Positions 1 to 8,038 of a stretch of DNA of 64,000 nt are shown here, piece by piece. The translations under genes and the position numbers were made by a program. Position 1 is the stretch's first letter. Every line of letters starts with the position of its first letter. This DNA comes from Azophilus sp965215035 (GTDB lineage: Bacteria; Pseudomonadota; Gammaproteobacteria; Pseudomonadales; Azotimanducaceae), in the NCBI GenBank assembly GCA_965215035.1, contig OZ244040.1:2232001-2296000 (forward strand). Reading direction: 5' to 3'. Below the pieces are notes generated by a model that did not search any database, was not told where the DNA came from, and was given only the letters and a program-made list of their open reading frames with translations.

Positions 1-1926
1 TACACGCAACTTCGAAATGACCTGCTGTGTAGACCAGTGATTTTTGTCGGGGCGAGTCTGGAGGAGGGCCCCCTTTGGGAGCACATCGAAATCCGAGGGG
101 TGCGCCAGCCCAGAGGACAGAGGGAATTGCGGCCTCGCAGTTATTTGGTTGTGCCCGACCTCAACCGGCCGAAGCAAGCCCTTCTTTCGCGTCACAATGT
201 TGCGTGGCTCCCCATGAGCGCCAAGTCATTCTGTGAGTCAATCCTGAGCACTATGGAAGAAGAGCGTTGTGCTGGGCATAAGGCGCTGGCACAGCTTGCC
301 AAGACGCAAAACGGTCCAACGCGGGAGTTCAATCGTGTTGCGGATATCGCAGCTGACGACAAAGCTACAGACGAGTATTTGTTGGGTGCCGAACCGACTT
401 GGGAAGATGTGAAAAGTGGACGAGTGGCGGACCGCCGCTGCTTTGACGAAATGTGGGACATGATGAATGAGATCCGCGCCAACACATCGGGGCGTCAGGC
501 CCTCGTCGTTACTGGGACCGCTGGCACCGGGAAAAGCTCCGCTATCATGCTGGCCGCGCTACGTTTTGAAGCAGATGGCGTATCTGTGGCGTGGGCCGAC
601 GCTTCGCACCAATACAGCAGAACAGAGTTTCGTCGCGCACTCGATTCCGGGGAAAGCTACGGGGCGCTGTTCATCAATGACGCGGACCTTTATGAAGGCC
701 GTCTTTCATCGATGATAGTTGAAGCATTGGAGATGAATCCGAATCTTCTGATGGTGTGCGAAATGCGCTCCAGCAAAGTTGATCGGTCAATTCGGGCCCA
801 TGAACTCGGGACTTATGAGGTTCTGGAGTACACCGTTCCGGGTCTTGGTGATAAAGATATAGACGCCATTCTCGATGTTCTTGACCGGGAGAACAGACTG
901 GGGATGCTCAAGGGCAAATCCAGAGACGAGCGACGACGAATATTTCACGGTCAGGCCGGGCGACAATTGCTTGTTGCGATGCACTTTGCGACTCACGGAC
1001 AAGATTTTGAGGAGAAAGCAAAAGACGAGTTGCGGCAGATGACAGGACCACAGAAGTTCCTATATGGCTTAATCTGCGTGGCGTCCTCACACCGCTTTTC
1101 CCTTCGCCAGGACGACGTAGGCATCGCCTGGGGTGATAGTGACACGAAGTGGCTGCAAACAGTAAATTTGATGGTGCGGAGAAAACTCATCCTTCCGACT
1201 AGAGACGGTGGATTCCGTGCTCGCCATAGGATGATCGCGCAGTTTGTTTACGACTCTTTGGTGGAAGAAGGGCGCATGCCGGACATCGTTTCGGCGCTAA
1301 TTCGCATCGGCGCAACCAAAACGACATCGTTGACCCCACGTAATTCGGGGCACGCCCGTCTGCTTCGCACTTGCATAAATCACAACTTCATGCTTCGCAC
1401 CGTAGACCTGACGCAGGCCAGGTTAATCTATAGTGATTTCGAAGATGCCCTCTCTTGGAATTACCACTACTGGCTACACCGGGGCGCGTTGGAACTAGAG
1501 ACAGATAACCTTGGCCTGGCAGAGAACTTTCTCAGCCAAGCGAAGAGCATCAATGAAAGAGACGTGTTCATTGACAACGAGCTGGCGTACCTATCTTTCA
1601 AAAAGGCAAACCAAAGCCCAACGAAACAGGAAAGCCCGGAGTTAGTTCAGGAAGCTATTGAGATGCTTGTTCAGGTGGCGCATAGGCGTCCAGATCAAAT
1701 CGGACACGCATACCACATCATGGGACAGCAGGGGCTAGTTTGGGCAAAGAACGGTATCTCAACCCTTAGCGAGAAACGGGTGTTCTTGGAAAGCCTCGAA
1801 AAGAAGGTGAAGCAAGCAGTCGACGCTACCAAAGCCGAAATGATGGCAACTCTCCATCAGGACATTCAACAGGCACTGTTGATGTTAGCTGTCCGCCAGA
1901 ACGAGGACGGAGGGGCTTCGAATTGA
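1..1926 (+). CDS. SIR2-like / P-loop NTPase protein, 5' end outside the window (putative defence effector)
   Basis: The reading frame is open from base 1, so the start lies upstream and about 641 residues are visible. The first 70 or so residues (FVGAS near base 40, then SYLVVPD and VAWLPM) look like the C-terminal end of a SIR2_2-type domain. A P-loop follows at about bases 511-537 (TGTAGTGKSS) and a Walker B-like ALFINDAD at about 664-690. The last third is helical and TPR-like. SIR2 domains joined to STAND-type NTPases occur in anti-phage systems such as Avs5, where the SIR2 part depletes NAD+. The defence role is inferred from this layout and from neighbouring toxin-antitoxin genes. The catalytic part of the SIR2 domain is not in view, so activity cannot be judged. 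Confidence 0.72.
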   Translation, partial: YTQLRNDLLCRPVIFVGASLEEGPLWEHIEIRGVRQPRGQRELRPRSYLVVPDLNRPKQALLSRHNVAWLPMSAKSFCESILSTMEEERCAGHKALAQLAKTQNGPTREFNRVADIAADDKATDEYLLGAEPTWEDVKSGRVADRRCFDEMWDMMNEIRANTSGRQALVVTGTAGTGKSSAIMLAALRFEADGVSVAWADASHQYSRTEFRRALDSGESYGALFINDADLYEGRLSSMIVEALEMNPNLLMVCEMRSSKVDRSIRAHELGTYEVLEYTVPGLGDKDIDAILDVLDRENRLGMLKGKSRDERRRIFHGQAGRQLLVAMHFATHGQDFEEKAKDELRQMTGPQKFLYGLICVASSHRFSLRQDDVGIAWGDSDTKWLQTVNLMVRRKLILPTRDGGFRARHRMIAQFVYDSLVEEGRMPDIVSALIRIGATKTTSLTPRNSGHARLLRTCINHNFMLRTVDLTQARLIYSDFEDALSWNYHYWLHRGALELETDNLGLAENFLSQAKSINERDVFIDNELAYLSFKKANQSPTKQESPELVQEAIEMLVQVAHRRPDQIGHAYHIMGQQGLVWAKNGISTLSEKRVFLESLEKKVKQAVDATKAEMMATLHQDIQQALLMLAVRQNEDGGASN

Positions 1927-2068
1927 ACAACTCTCTACCATTGGCCAAATCCAGTTTGGTGTTGCCGAAGAAGCCGCTTTTCAATACCTAGGCGGAGATG
2001 CGCCGGGATTGGGGGCTTTTGCCATTTCACGCCCATAGTCGAGCACGTAAACATGGAGAAACCAACCG

Positions 2069-2506
2069 ATGTTTGACACCTATGACTATCCCGCCGACAT
2101 GGAGCGCGACGGGGACGGCCGCCACGTGGTCACGTTCCCGGACTTCGGCTGGGGCGCGACGGACGGCGCGACCCGCGACGAGGCACTGTCCGAGGCCCGC
2201 GACCTCCTGCGCGAACTCATCGCCGCGACGATCCGCGAAGGCGGCGACCTGCCGCAACCGTCGCCGGCGACAACGAGCCAAACCCTAGTGGTTCCGCCGC
2301 TCCCGATTGCGCTCAAGGCGGCCTTCTACGAGGCTTTCCGCCAGGCCGGTGTATCGCAGCGCCGTCTCGCCCGCGACCTCAAGATCGCCGAGAGCGAAGT
2401 GCGGCGCATGCTCAACCCCGACCATGCCGCCAAGGCGGCCACGATCGACCGCGCGCTGCGCCGGTTGGGCAAGCGAGTCTGCGTTTCGGTCGGCGAGGTT
2501 GCCTGA
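2069..2506 (+). CDS. HicB-family antitoxin-like protein, no HicA partner
   Basis: A 145-residue protein. The N-terminal half matches HicB-like proteins: a YPADMERDGDGRHVVTFPDF stretch followed by a DEALSEARDLLRELI helix. The C-terminal half is a helix-turn-helix (QRRLARDLKIAESEVRRML, then a second helix) of the kind HicB antitoxins use for autoregulation. A GGAG lies about 10 bases before the ATG. HicB normally pairs with a small HicA mRNA interferase of about 60-80 residues. No HicA-like frame is visible in the 140 bases upstream or directly downstream, so this is an orphan antitoxin or a solitary regulator. The KAP relic and MITE downstream suggest the partner was lost by rearrangement. Confidence 0.75.
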   Translation: MFDTYDYPADMERDGDGRHVVTFPDFGWGATDGATRDEALSEARDLLRELIAATIREGGDLPQPSPATTSQTLVVPPLPIALKAAFYEAFRQAGVSQRRLARDLKIAESEVRRMLNPDHAAKAATIDRALRRLGKRVCVSVGEVA

Positions 2507-2621
2507 TCCTTACCCAGATTGTGAATCGGCATCCAAATTGACCTTGCCCATACCTTCTAGATCAATGAGTTAACGTGCCGATCGGCGCCTAATCCGCGCG
2601 CCGATTCACAGCCTGGACGCG

Positions 2622-2831
2622 CTAGAGTTCCAGGTTGTTGAAGTCAATGCGTGGAACACCGACTACACCAATGATCCCTTGGGCGCTCTGACCCATGCAT
2701 TGCTTGAAAAGTTGAATCCGGGTGATGACTTTCAGCCTGACGAGAATCTCGACGGACTCCCGCCGGTCGAGGGTGTCGTGCTTGAACGGATTGTCCGCCG
2801 GGACCTTGATGTCGTTCGGCTTGATGCGCAT
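2622..2831. pseudogene. Scrambled relic of a KAP-type P-loop NTPase (two pieces in opposite orientation)
   Basis: Two recognisable pieces of a KAP-family NTPase face each other. On the minus strand from base 2831 leftwards a frame reads MRIKPNDIKVPADNPFKHD, then LDRRESVEIL, which is the usual KAP N-terminus. On the plus strand from 2622 to about 2715 a frame reads FQVVEVNAWNTDYTNDPLGA, which resembles the conserved stretch after Walker A (FNAWETDF..DPL in intact proteins). The roughly 35 residues with Walker A that should join them are missing, and the N-terminal piece is inverted. The pieces converge around 2720-2740. Both matches come from remembered family motifs and were not searched. Confidence 0.55.
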
Positions 2832-2901
2832 TCTCAACGTCCGCCCCTTCTTCCGATGCCACATGGCGGCCCGCCCCAACCCTCCCGCGGGTCGTCGGCC
2901 G

Positions 2902-3066
2902 CTAGTGTTCTGTCCCGCAAGTAAGTGGGTTTTAGTTGCCAGGCCACTTTGGCTACCGGCAAGGCGCGACGAGGCCGTGTGGCAGGCCCCACACAAGGAG
3001 GAGCAACGCGGCCGGGGGCCAAAAGGGCCACGAATAATCACACTTATTTGCGGGACACGATACTAG
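2902..3066. mobile_element. MITE-like element A, flanked by CTAG
   Basis: A 165-bp stretch whose ends are inverted copies. The left end reads CTAGTGTTCTGTCCCGCAAG followed by TAAGTG. The complement of the right end reads CTAGTATCGTGTCCCGCAAA followed by TAAGTG. Most of the 26 end positions agree. Nothing in between looks like a transposase, so this is a non-autonomous element. CTAG at both ends may be the duplicated target. A second CTAG-flanked element of a different family lies at 15030-15152. Confidence 0.6.
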
Positions 3067-3153
3067 CCCATTCGTCCCGGTCCGCCGGACGCGCCGGACC
3101 CCCCACCGTTGCCGTGATTCTTCTCCGGGGCCCTCTTCGGCCAGTGGTCGCTT

Positions 3154-3215
3154 CAGCAGCTCCCGCTAATGCCCCGATGCCCGTCGCAGCTCGACTTGAC
3201 GGGGATTCGGTCGCT
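3154..3215 (+). repeat. Dispersed repeat F, copy 1
   Basis: About 60 bp starting CAGCAGCTCCCGCTAATGCC, similar over most of its length to 50094-50158 and over about 37 bp to 57309-57345. It is non-coding and its function is unknown. Confidence 0.5.
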
Positions 3216-3287
3216 GTGGGAGTCCAGTTGTGGCGATTTCATGGACAGGTGGGGCCTAGCGGAAGTTGCTCATGCCACAAAAGGAAA

Positions 3288-3340
3288 TTTGACTGTTTTA
3301 AAAGTCATTTGATACTTTAAAGACTGTTATTTCAGTCAAA
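3288..3340 (+). promoter_or_regulatory. AT-rich operator/promoter region of the XRE gene
   Basis: This AT-rich island in GC-rich DNA directly precedes the XRE start. TTTGACTG at 3288-3295 is mirrored by CAGTCAAA at 3333-3340. GACTGTTTTAAAAGTC (3291-3306) is itself partly palindromic, and GACTGTT recurs at 3322. HipB-type antitoxins bind such inverted repeats to repress their own operon. The binding role is inferred. Confidence 0.45.
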
Positions 3341-3350
3341 ACCGGTCATT

Positions 3351-3686
3351 ATGCGCCGTATCCCCCGAAGCTACTCGAAACTTACCCGGGAAGCACTGCT
3401 GCTCTTGGCCGGGCAAATCCAACTCGCTCGCAAGCGTCGGCGCATGTCCGAGCGCGACCTTGCGGCGCGCATCGGCGTGGCCCGCAGCACCCTGCAACTC
3501 ATCGAGAAGGGCGCCCCCTCGGTGGCCATCGGCCTCGTATTGGAGGCTGCCGTGCTCGTGGGTGTCGACCTGTTCGTGCCGGACGCGACGACGCTCGCAC
3601 CCCAACTAGAACGAACCCGTGACAAACTTGCGCTGATGCCAAGGTCGATCCGCAAGCCGGCGCAAATGATCGACGATGATTTCTAG
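3351..3686 (+). CDS. XRE-family HTH protein, HipB-like antitoxin
   Basis: A 111-residue protein with a clear XRE helix-turn-helix at about residues 22-60 (IQLARKRRRMSERDLAARIG, then VARSTLQLIEKG). A second helical part and an acidic end (MIDDDF) follow, typical of the small antitoxin encoded before hipA-like toxins. Such proteins bind the operator and neutralise the HipA kinase. The ATG is preceded by the AT-rich palindromes, and no good ribosome binding site is visible. The frame stops at TAG 3684-3686. The same frame then continues into the last 76 residues of a HipA-like protein, so the cognate toxin has been mostly deleted. The antitoxin itself looks intact. Confidence 0.78.
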   Translation: MRRIPRSYSKLTREALLLLAGQIQLARKRRRMSERDLAARIGVARSTLQLIEKGAPSVAIGLVLEAAVLVGVDLFVPDATTLAPQLERTRDKLALMPRSIRKPAQMIDDDF

Positions 3687-3917
3687 GGTATCGCCGCCGC
3701 GCATAAATTTCTTCTTCCGAAAGAACGCGCCCTCGCAATCATGCGGCGGCAGATTTCCGCCGTGGCCGAAAACTGCGAAGCGGTGTGCGACGAGGCGGCC
3801 CTCGGCGATGCCGACCGCCGGTTGCTCTGGCGCCGGCAATTCCTAAACGACTTGGCGTTTGCGGGGTTGCGGGATCAACTCGCCCCGGTTTTGCGCGAGA
3901 TGCGCCACCGGTTGTGA
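3687..3917 (+). pseudogene. C-terminal remnant of a HipA-like toxin
   Basis: Directly after the XRE stop, in the same frame, 76 codons read GIAAAHKFLLPKERA, AVAENCEAVCDEA, LGDADRRLLWRRQFLN and AFAGL before TGA at 3915-3917. This resembles the C-terminus of HipA-family kinases (VCDEAGLS..DR.LLWGRQFLNP). The N-terminal kinase domain, ATP-binding loop and catalytic Asp are absent. The piece has no start codon of its own at the junction. A deletion of roughly 1 kb joining hipB to the hipA tail is the simplest explanation. Confidence 0.6.
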
Positions 3918-3934
3918 ACGGAATGGCCCGAACG

Positions 3935-4813
3935 CTAGGAACGTGCGTGATACACCATGTCGACCTCGCTCAGATCCTCGACGTCGAATAGCTGGGCCAT
4001 GGCTTTCCTGACATCCGGAGCAACCAGGGGATGTGTCCAGGAACCCGCGGTCAGGCCTCCGTCCACGGCGAGCGCCTGGCCGGTAATGAAAGAGGCTTCA
4101 TCGCTGGCCAGAAAACAGGCGGCGTTGGCGATGTCTTCGGGTGCGCCCGGGCGCGGAATAGGCTGCATTAGGGCGAGGGCCGGCTTCACCAGTTCGGCGT
4201 AGTCCCGGTTGCCGCCAACCGCCAACTGGCCGGCGAAGATAGGGGTGGCAATGCCGCCGGGACATATCGCGTTCACCCGGATGTTGGCGGGCCCGAGTTC
4301 TAGGGCGACCGAACGGGTCAGGTTGATGACGCCGGCCTTCACCGCGGTATAGACGTGGGGTCCGTAGCCGGCCATCAGTCCGGCGACGCTGGCGGTGGAG
4401 ATGATGGCACCGCCGCCGCCCGCCTTCATCACCGGTTCGGCGTGTTTCATGCCGGCGATCACCGCGGTCAGCATGGCACCCACCGTGCGGTTGTAGGGCT
4501 CGCCTAGGTCGGTGGTGTCGATGGTGCCGGAGACGCCGCCGAAACCGGCGTTGTTGAAGAGACAGTCGAGGCGCCCGAATGTTGCCACGGCGCTGTCGAT
4601 CATCTTCTTGATGTCGGCCTCGTCGCACACGTCCGCGGCGAAGAAGCTGGCCCTTGGCCCGAGGTCTCTGGCCAGGGCCGCGCCCTTTTCCTCCTGGATG
4701 TCCGCAATCAGTACGCGGGCACCCTCTTCGATGAATTTGCCCGCGGTTGCCCGCCCTATGCCGCTGGCGGCACCGGTGATGACGGCCACCTTGTCGTCCA
4801 GTCTTTTGCCCAT
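3935..4813 (-). CDS. SDR-family NAD(P)-dependent oxidoreductase
   Basis: A classical short-chain dehydrogenase/reductase of about 292 residues from the chosen start. The cofactor motif is TGAASGIG near the N-terminus (KVAVITGAASGIGRA). NNAG follows in LFNNAGFGG, and the active-site Tyr-Lys sits in YTAVKAGV with Ser upstream (IISTASVAG). PGGIATPI and GQALAVDGG are also typical. The substrate is unknown. The start at 4813 has GGAG eight bases upstream. An in-frame ATG at 4858 also has a strong GGGAGG and would add 15 residues, so the start is uncertain. It is divergent from the acyl-CoA dehydrogenase gene, suggesting shared control in the 4859-4935 gap. Confidence 0.9.
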   Translation of the reverse strand: MGKRLDDKVAVITGAASGIGRATAGKFIEEGARVLIADIQEEKGAALARDLGPRASFFAADVCDEADIKKMIDSAVATFGRLDCLFNNAGFGGVSGTIDTTDLGEPYNRTVGAMLTAVIAGMKHAEPVMKAGGGGAIISTASVAGLMAGYGPHVYTAVKAGVINLTRSVALELGPANIRVNAICPGGIATPIFAGQLAVGGNRDYAELVKPALALMQPIPRPGAPEDIANAACFLASDEASFITGQALAVDGGLTAGSWTHPLVAPDVRKAMAQLFDVEDLSEVDMVYHARS

Positions 4814-4935
4814 CGCCCACTCCAGATCGGTTTTGTGTTGCGACCGAGGATAAAGCATCGTGGCCTCCCGATCTGCCTTCACAAATCGTTCGCGCATGCG
4901 TTAAATGAGCACTTTGCAATATCTAGGAGCGACGC

Positions 4936-6228
4936 ATGGCCTGGGACTTCGAAACCGAACCGGCATTTCAGCGGGAACTTGACTGGATGGACGACTTTGT
5001 CCGCGAGGAGATCGAGCCGCTGGATTTCGTCATCGGGCACCCCAACGATTTCTCCGATTCGAATCGCGCCAGGCTGATCCCGCCACTGCAGGAGGAGGTA
5101 AAAAAGCGTCGCCTGTGGGCCTGCCACCTCGGCCCGGAACTCGGCGGCCAGGGCTACGGCCAGCTCAAGCTCGCGCTGATGAACGAGATTCTCGGCCGCG
5201 CCAAGTGCGCACCGGTTGTGTTCGGCTGCCAGGCGCCGGATTCCGGCAATGCGGAAATTCTCGCCCACTACGGCACGGTGCAGCAGAAAAACCGCTACCT
5301 ACAGCCGCTGCTCGATAATCGGCTCTGTTCCTGCTACTCCATGACCGAACCCCAGGGGGGCGCCGACCCCAAGGTGTTCACCTGCCGGGCCGAGGCGGTC
5401 GGCGACGAGTGGGTCATCAACGGCGAGAAGTGGTTCTCATCCAATGCCCGCTATGCGTCGTTTCTGATTGTCATGGCGGTAACGGACCCGGAGGCTCCGC
5501 CGTACCAGCGGATGTCGATGTTCATCGTGCCCGTTGAGACCCCGGGCGTGGAGATGATTCGGCATGTGGGTGTCGGCTTCGAGGGTGAGGGCGCGCACGC
5601 CTATATTCGCTACAACGATGTCCGAATTCCCCGCGACCACCTGTTGGGGGAGATCGGCCAGGGATTCATCGTCGCCCAGACCCGGCTCGGCGGCGGGCGC
5701 ATCCACCACGCCATGCGCACCGTGGGCAAGATCCGGCGCGCCTTCGACATGATGTGCGAACGGGCGCTCTCCCGCGAGACCCAGGGCGAGGTGCTGGCCA
5801 AGAAACAGATGGTGCAGGCCATGATCGCCGATAGCTGGATCGACATCGAGCAGTTCCGCCTGTTCGTGCTGCACACCGCCTGGAAGATCGACAAGGTTAA
5901 AGATTTCAAGGCAGTGCGTGCCGACATATCCGCGGTGAAGGCGCAGATGCCGAAGGTCTATCACGATGTCTACGCCCGCGCCCTGCAGGTGCACGGCTCG
6001 CTGGGCGTTTCCAACGAGATGCCGTTTGCCGCCGGGGTGGTCGATAGCTTCCACATGGCGCTGGCGGATGGCCCCACCGAGGTGCACAAGGTAACGGTGG
6101 CCCGTCAGGTGCTCGGGCGCTACCAGGGTACCGAGAAGCTGTTCCCCGACTACCACCTGGTCAAGCGCCGGGAAGAGGCGCTGGCGAAATACGCCGACCT
6201 CATCGAGCTGGAGGTGGCGGGCGCGTAG
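4936..6228 (+). CDS. Acyl-CoA dehydrogenase family protein
   Basis: A 430-residue flavoenzyme with the acyl-CoA dehydrogenase order: N-terminal helical domain, middle beta domain (CSCYSMTEPQGGADPKVFTC, then NGEKWFSSNA) and C-terminal helical domain (LGGGRIHHAMRTVGKIRRAF, then QVHGSLGVSNEMPFA). It would oxidise an acyl-CoA at the alpha-beta bond and pass electrons to ETF. The length suits long- or branched-chain members and eukaryotic ACAD10/11-like proteins. An AGGAG six bases before the ATG supports the start. It lies divergent from the SDR gene and upstream of the sarcosine oxidase operon. The true substrate cannot be read from sequence. Confidence 0.9.
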   Translation: MAWDFETEPAFQRELDWMDDFVREEIEPLDFVIGHPNDFSDSNRARLIPPLQEEVKKRRLWACHLGPELGGQGYGQLKLALMNEILGRAKCAPVVFGCQAPDSGNAEILAHYGTVQQKNRYLQPLLDNRLCSCYSMTEPQGGADPKVFTCRAEAVGDEWVINGEKWFSSNARYASFLIVMAVTDPEAPPYQRMSMFIVPVETPGVEMIRHVGVGFEGEGAHAYIRYNDVRIPRDHLLGEIGQGFIVAQTRLGGGRIHHAMRTVGKIRRAFDMMCERALSRETQGEVLAKKQMVQAMIADSWIDIEQFRLFVLHTAWKIDKVKDFKAVRADISAVKAQMPKVYHDVYARALQVHGSLGVSNEMPFAAGVVDSFHMALADGPTEVHKVTVARQVLGRYQGTEKLFPDYHLVKRREEALAKYADLIELEVAGA

Positions 6229-6497
6229 TGCAAACAATCCGCCGCATGAAAGCGAACATCAATCGCGCTGTTGATGCCGATCTAAGGAGCAACCTGACAC
6301 CGGAGGCCGAAGGGATGCTGCGTCGGGGGACCAGCGTATTCCCACTACCCAAGTCATCGTCCGATTGAGGGGGGCTTGGCCTGCTGCGTCAATCGAAGAC
6401 GGAACGAGTGGGCCCCAAGAGCATCCGGCTCGCCGTTGTGCGCGATTTGATTGCGAATCGCGGTCGGGTCAGGCCGGGAGGTTAAGGAACTGCAATC

Positions 6498-7742
6498 GTG
6501 AGGGGTTATTCGTTCCCGACACTGATCGGGCGAGCACTGCGCGGCCACCGGGGCTGGCCAGGCGCCTGGCGTTCCGCCGAACCGAAGCGAGCCTACGATG
6601 TCGTCGTGGTCGGTGCCGGGGGCCACGGTCTGGCCACGGCCTACTATCTCGCCAAAAACCATGGCATAGAGAAGGTCGCGGTTCTGGAAAAAGGCTGGCT
6701 CGGCGGCGGCAACACGGGGCGCAATACCCAGGTCACCCGCTCGAACTACTTCTGGCCGCAAAGCGCCGCGTTTTTCGAACGCTCGCTGAAGCTCTACGAG
6801 AACCTGAGCCGGGAACTCAACTTCAACGTCATGCTTAGCCAGCGCGGCATACTGACACTGGCGCACAGTCACCATGAGATGGAAGCCCTGCGGCGCTGGG
6901 CGAACGCCATCCGCATCAACGGCATCGATTCCGAGGTTCTGACACCTTCGGAAATCGGCGCACTGGTGCCCCTGCTCAACCTCAACGCGCGTTTTCCGGT
7001 GCATGGCGGATTCATTCAGCATCGAGGCGGCATTTCCCGTCACGACGCGGTTGCCTGGGGGTATGCCCGTGCGGCGAGTGCCTTGGGCGTGGCCATCGTG
7101 CAGCAGTGCGAGGTTGCCGGTTTCGACATACAGGACGGCCGGGTCACCGGGGTGCAGACCACCCGGGGGCCCATCGTGGCGGAAAAGGTCTGCATCTGCG
7201 TTGCCGGCCACACCGGCGTGCTGGCGGCCAAGGCGGGTTTTCGCGTACCCATTACCAGCATGGCGCTACAGGCGATGGTGAGCGAGCCGATCAAGCCCTG
7301 TCTGGACACGGTGGTGCTCTCGCCGGTAATTCACGTCTATGTCAGCCAGACCGACCGCGGCGAACTGGTCATCGGCGGCGGTGCCGATGGCTACAACAGT
7401 TACGCGCAAAGGGGTGGAATTCCGCTGCTCGAGGAAAACCTGGCGGCGCTGGTCGAGCTGTTTCCAGCGTTCAGCCGCCTGCGGCTGATGCGGCAGTGGG
7501 CGGGGACCGTGGACATCACACCGGATACGACGCCGATCATGGGTGCTACGCCCGTACGGAACCTGTATGTCAGCGGCGGCTGGGGCACCGGTGGCTACAA
7601 GGCGATTCCGGCGGGCGGCGAGACCATGGCGCATACGGTCGCGAACGATGCGCCGCATCCCCTGATTCGGGATTTCGGCCTAGACCGGTTCGAGACGGGG
7701 GCGCTTATCGACGAAGGGGCCGCGTCTGGAGTGGCGCACTGA
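6498..7742 (+). CDS. soxB: Sarcosine oxidase, beta subunit
   Basis: A 414-residue FAD protein of the DAO family. The nucleotide-binding motif is at about residues 36-60 (YDVVVVGAGGHGLATAYYLA), followed by LEKGWLGGGNTGRNTQ. The signature TRSNYFWPQSA and a C-terminal VSGGWGTGGYKAIPAGGETM match heterotetrameric sarcosine oxidase beta subunits. This subunit carries the covalent FMN and FAD sites that oxidise sarcosine to glycine with folate as methylene acceptor. The start is GTG with AAGGA about nine bases upstream. It overlaps soxD by one base (TGATG), so the four sox genes are one operon. Confidence 0.93.
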   Translation: MRGYSFPTLIGRALRGHRGWPGAWRSAEPKRAYDVVVVGAGGHGLATAYYLAKNHGIEKVAVLEKGWLGGGNTGRNTQVTRSNYFWPQSAAFFERSLKLYENLSRELNFNVMLSQRGILTLAHSHHEMEALRRWANAIRINGIDSEVLTPSEIGALVPLLNLNARFPVHGGFIQHRGGISRHDAVAWGYARAASALGVAIVQQCEVAGFDIQDGRVTGVQTTRGPIVAEKVCICVAGHTGVLAAKAGFRVPITSMALQAMVSEPIKPCLDTVVLSPVIHVYVSQTDRGELVIGGGADGYNSYAQRGGIPLLEENLAALVELFPAFSRLRLMRQWAGTVDITPDTTPIMGATPVRNLYVSGGWGTGGYKAIPAGGETMAHTVANDAPHPLIRDFGLDRFETGALIDEGAASGVAH

Positions 7743-8038
7743 TGCTCAGAATTCCCTGTCCGTACTGCGGCTACCGGGACGAGTCGGAGTTCCGATTCGG
7801 CGGCGAAGTCCCCGGGGCGACCCCGCCGCCCGATGTCGGCGAAAAGGCATGGGCGGACTATCTTTTTGCCCGCGACAATCCCAAGGGGCTGATCCATGAA
7901 CGCTGGTGCCACAGTTATGGCTGCAACCAGTGGTTCAATGTCGTTCGCGATACCGTAACGCACCGTATTCGCACGGTTTACAGGGTCGGTGAGCCGCGCC
8001 CTAAGGTGGACGGCCTAGACGAGGCGGAACGCGGATGA
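7742..8038 (+). CDS. soxD: Sarcosine oxidase, delta subunit
   Basis: A 98-residue protein matching the small zinc-binding subunit. Cys6 and Cys9 (CPYCG) plus His57 and Cys61 (HSYGC) are the expected zinc ligands. The C-terminal RDTVTHRI is characteristic. The subunit is structural and docks on the alpha subunit. The gene starts one base into the soxB stop and its own stop overlaps the soxA start (ATGA), so its translation is coupled at both ends. Confidence 0.93.
   Translation: MLRIPCPYCGYRDESEFRFGGEVPGATPPPDVGEKAWADYLFARDNPKGLIHERWCHSYGCNQWFNVVRDTVTHRIRTVYRVGEPRPKVDGLDEAERG

Noticed and set aside
1889..2038. A short frame after the SIR2-NTPase gene reads AEEAAFQYLGGDAPGLGAFAIS, which looks protein-like.
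   Set aside because: It has no ATG or GTG start and only about 40 residues outside the upstream gene. It could be a gene tail, but I cannot support it as a gene.
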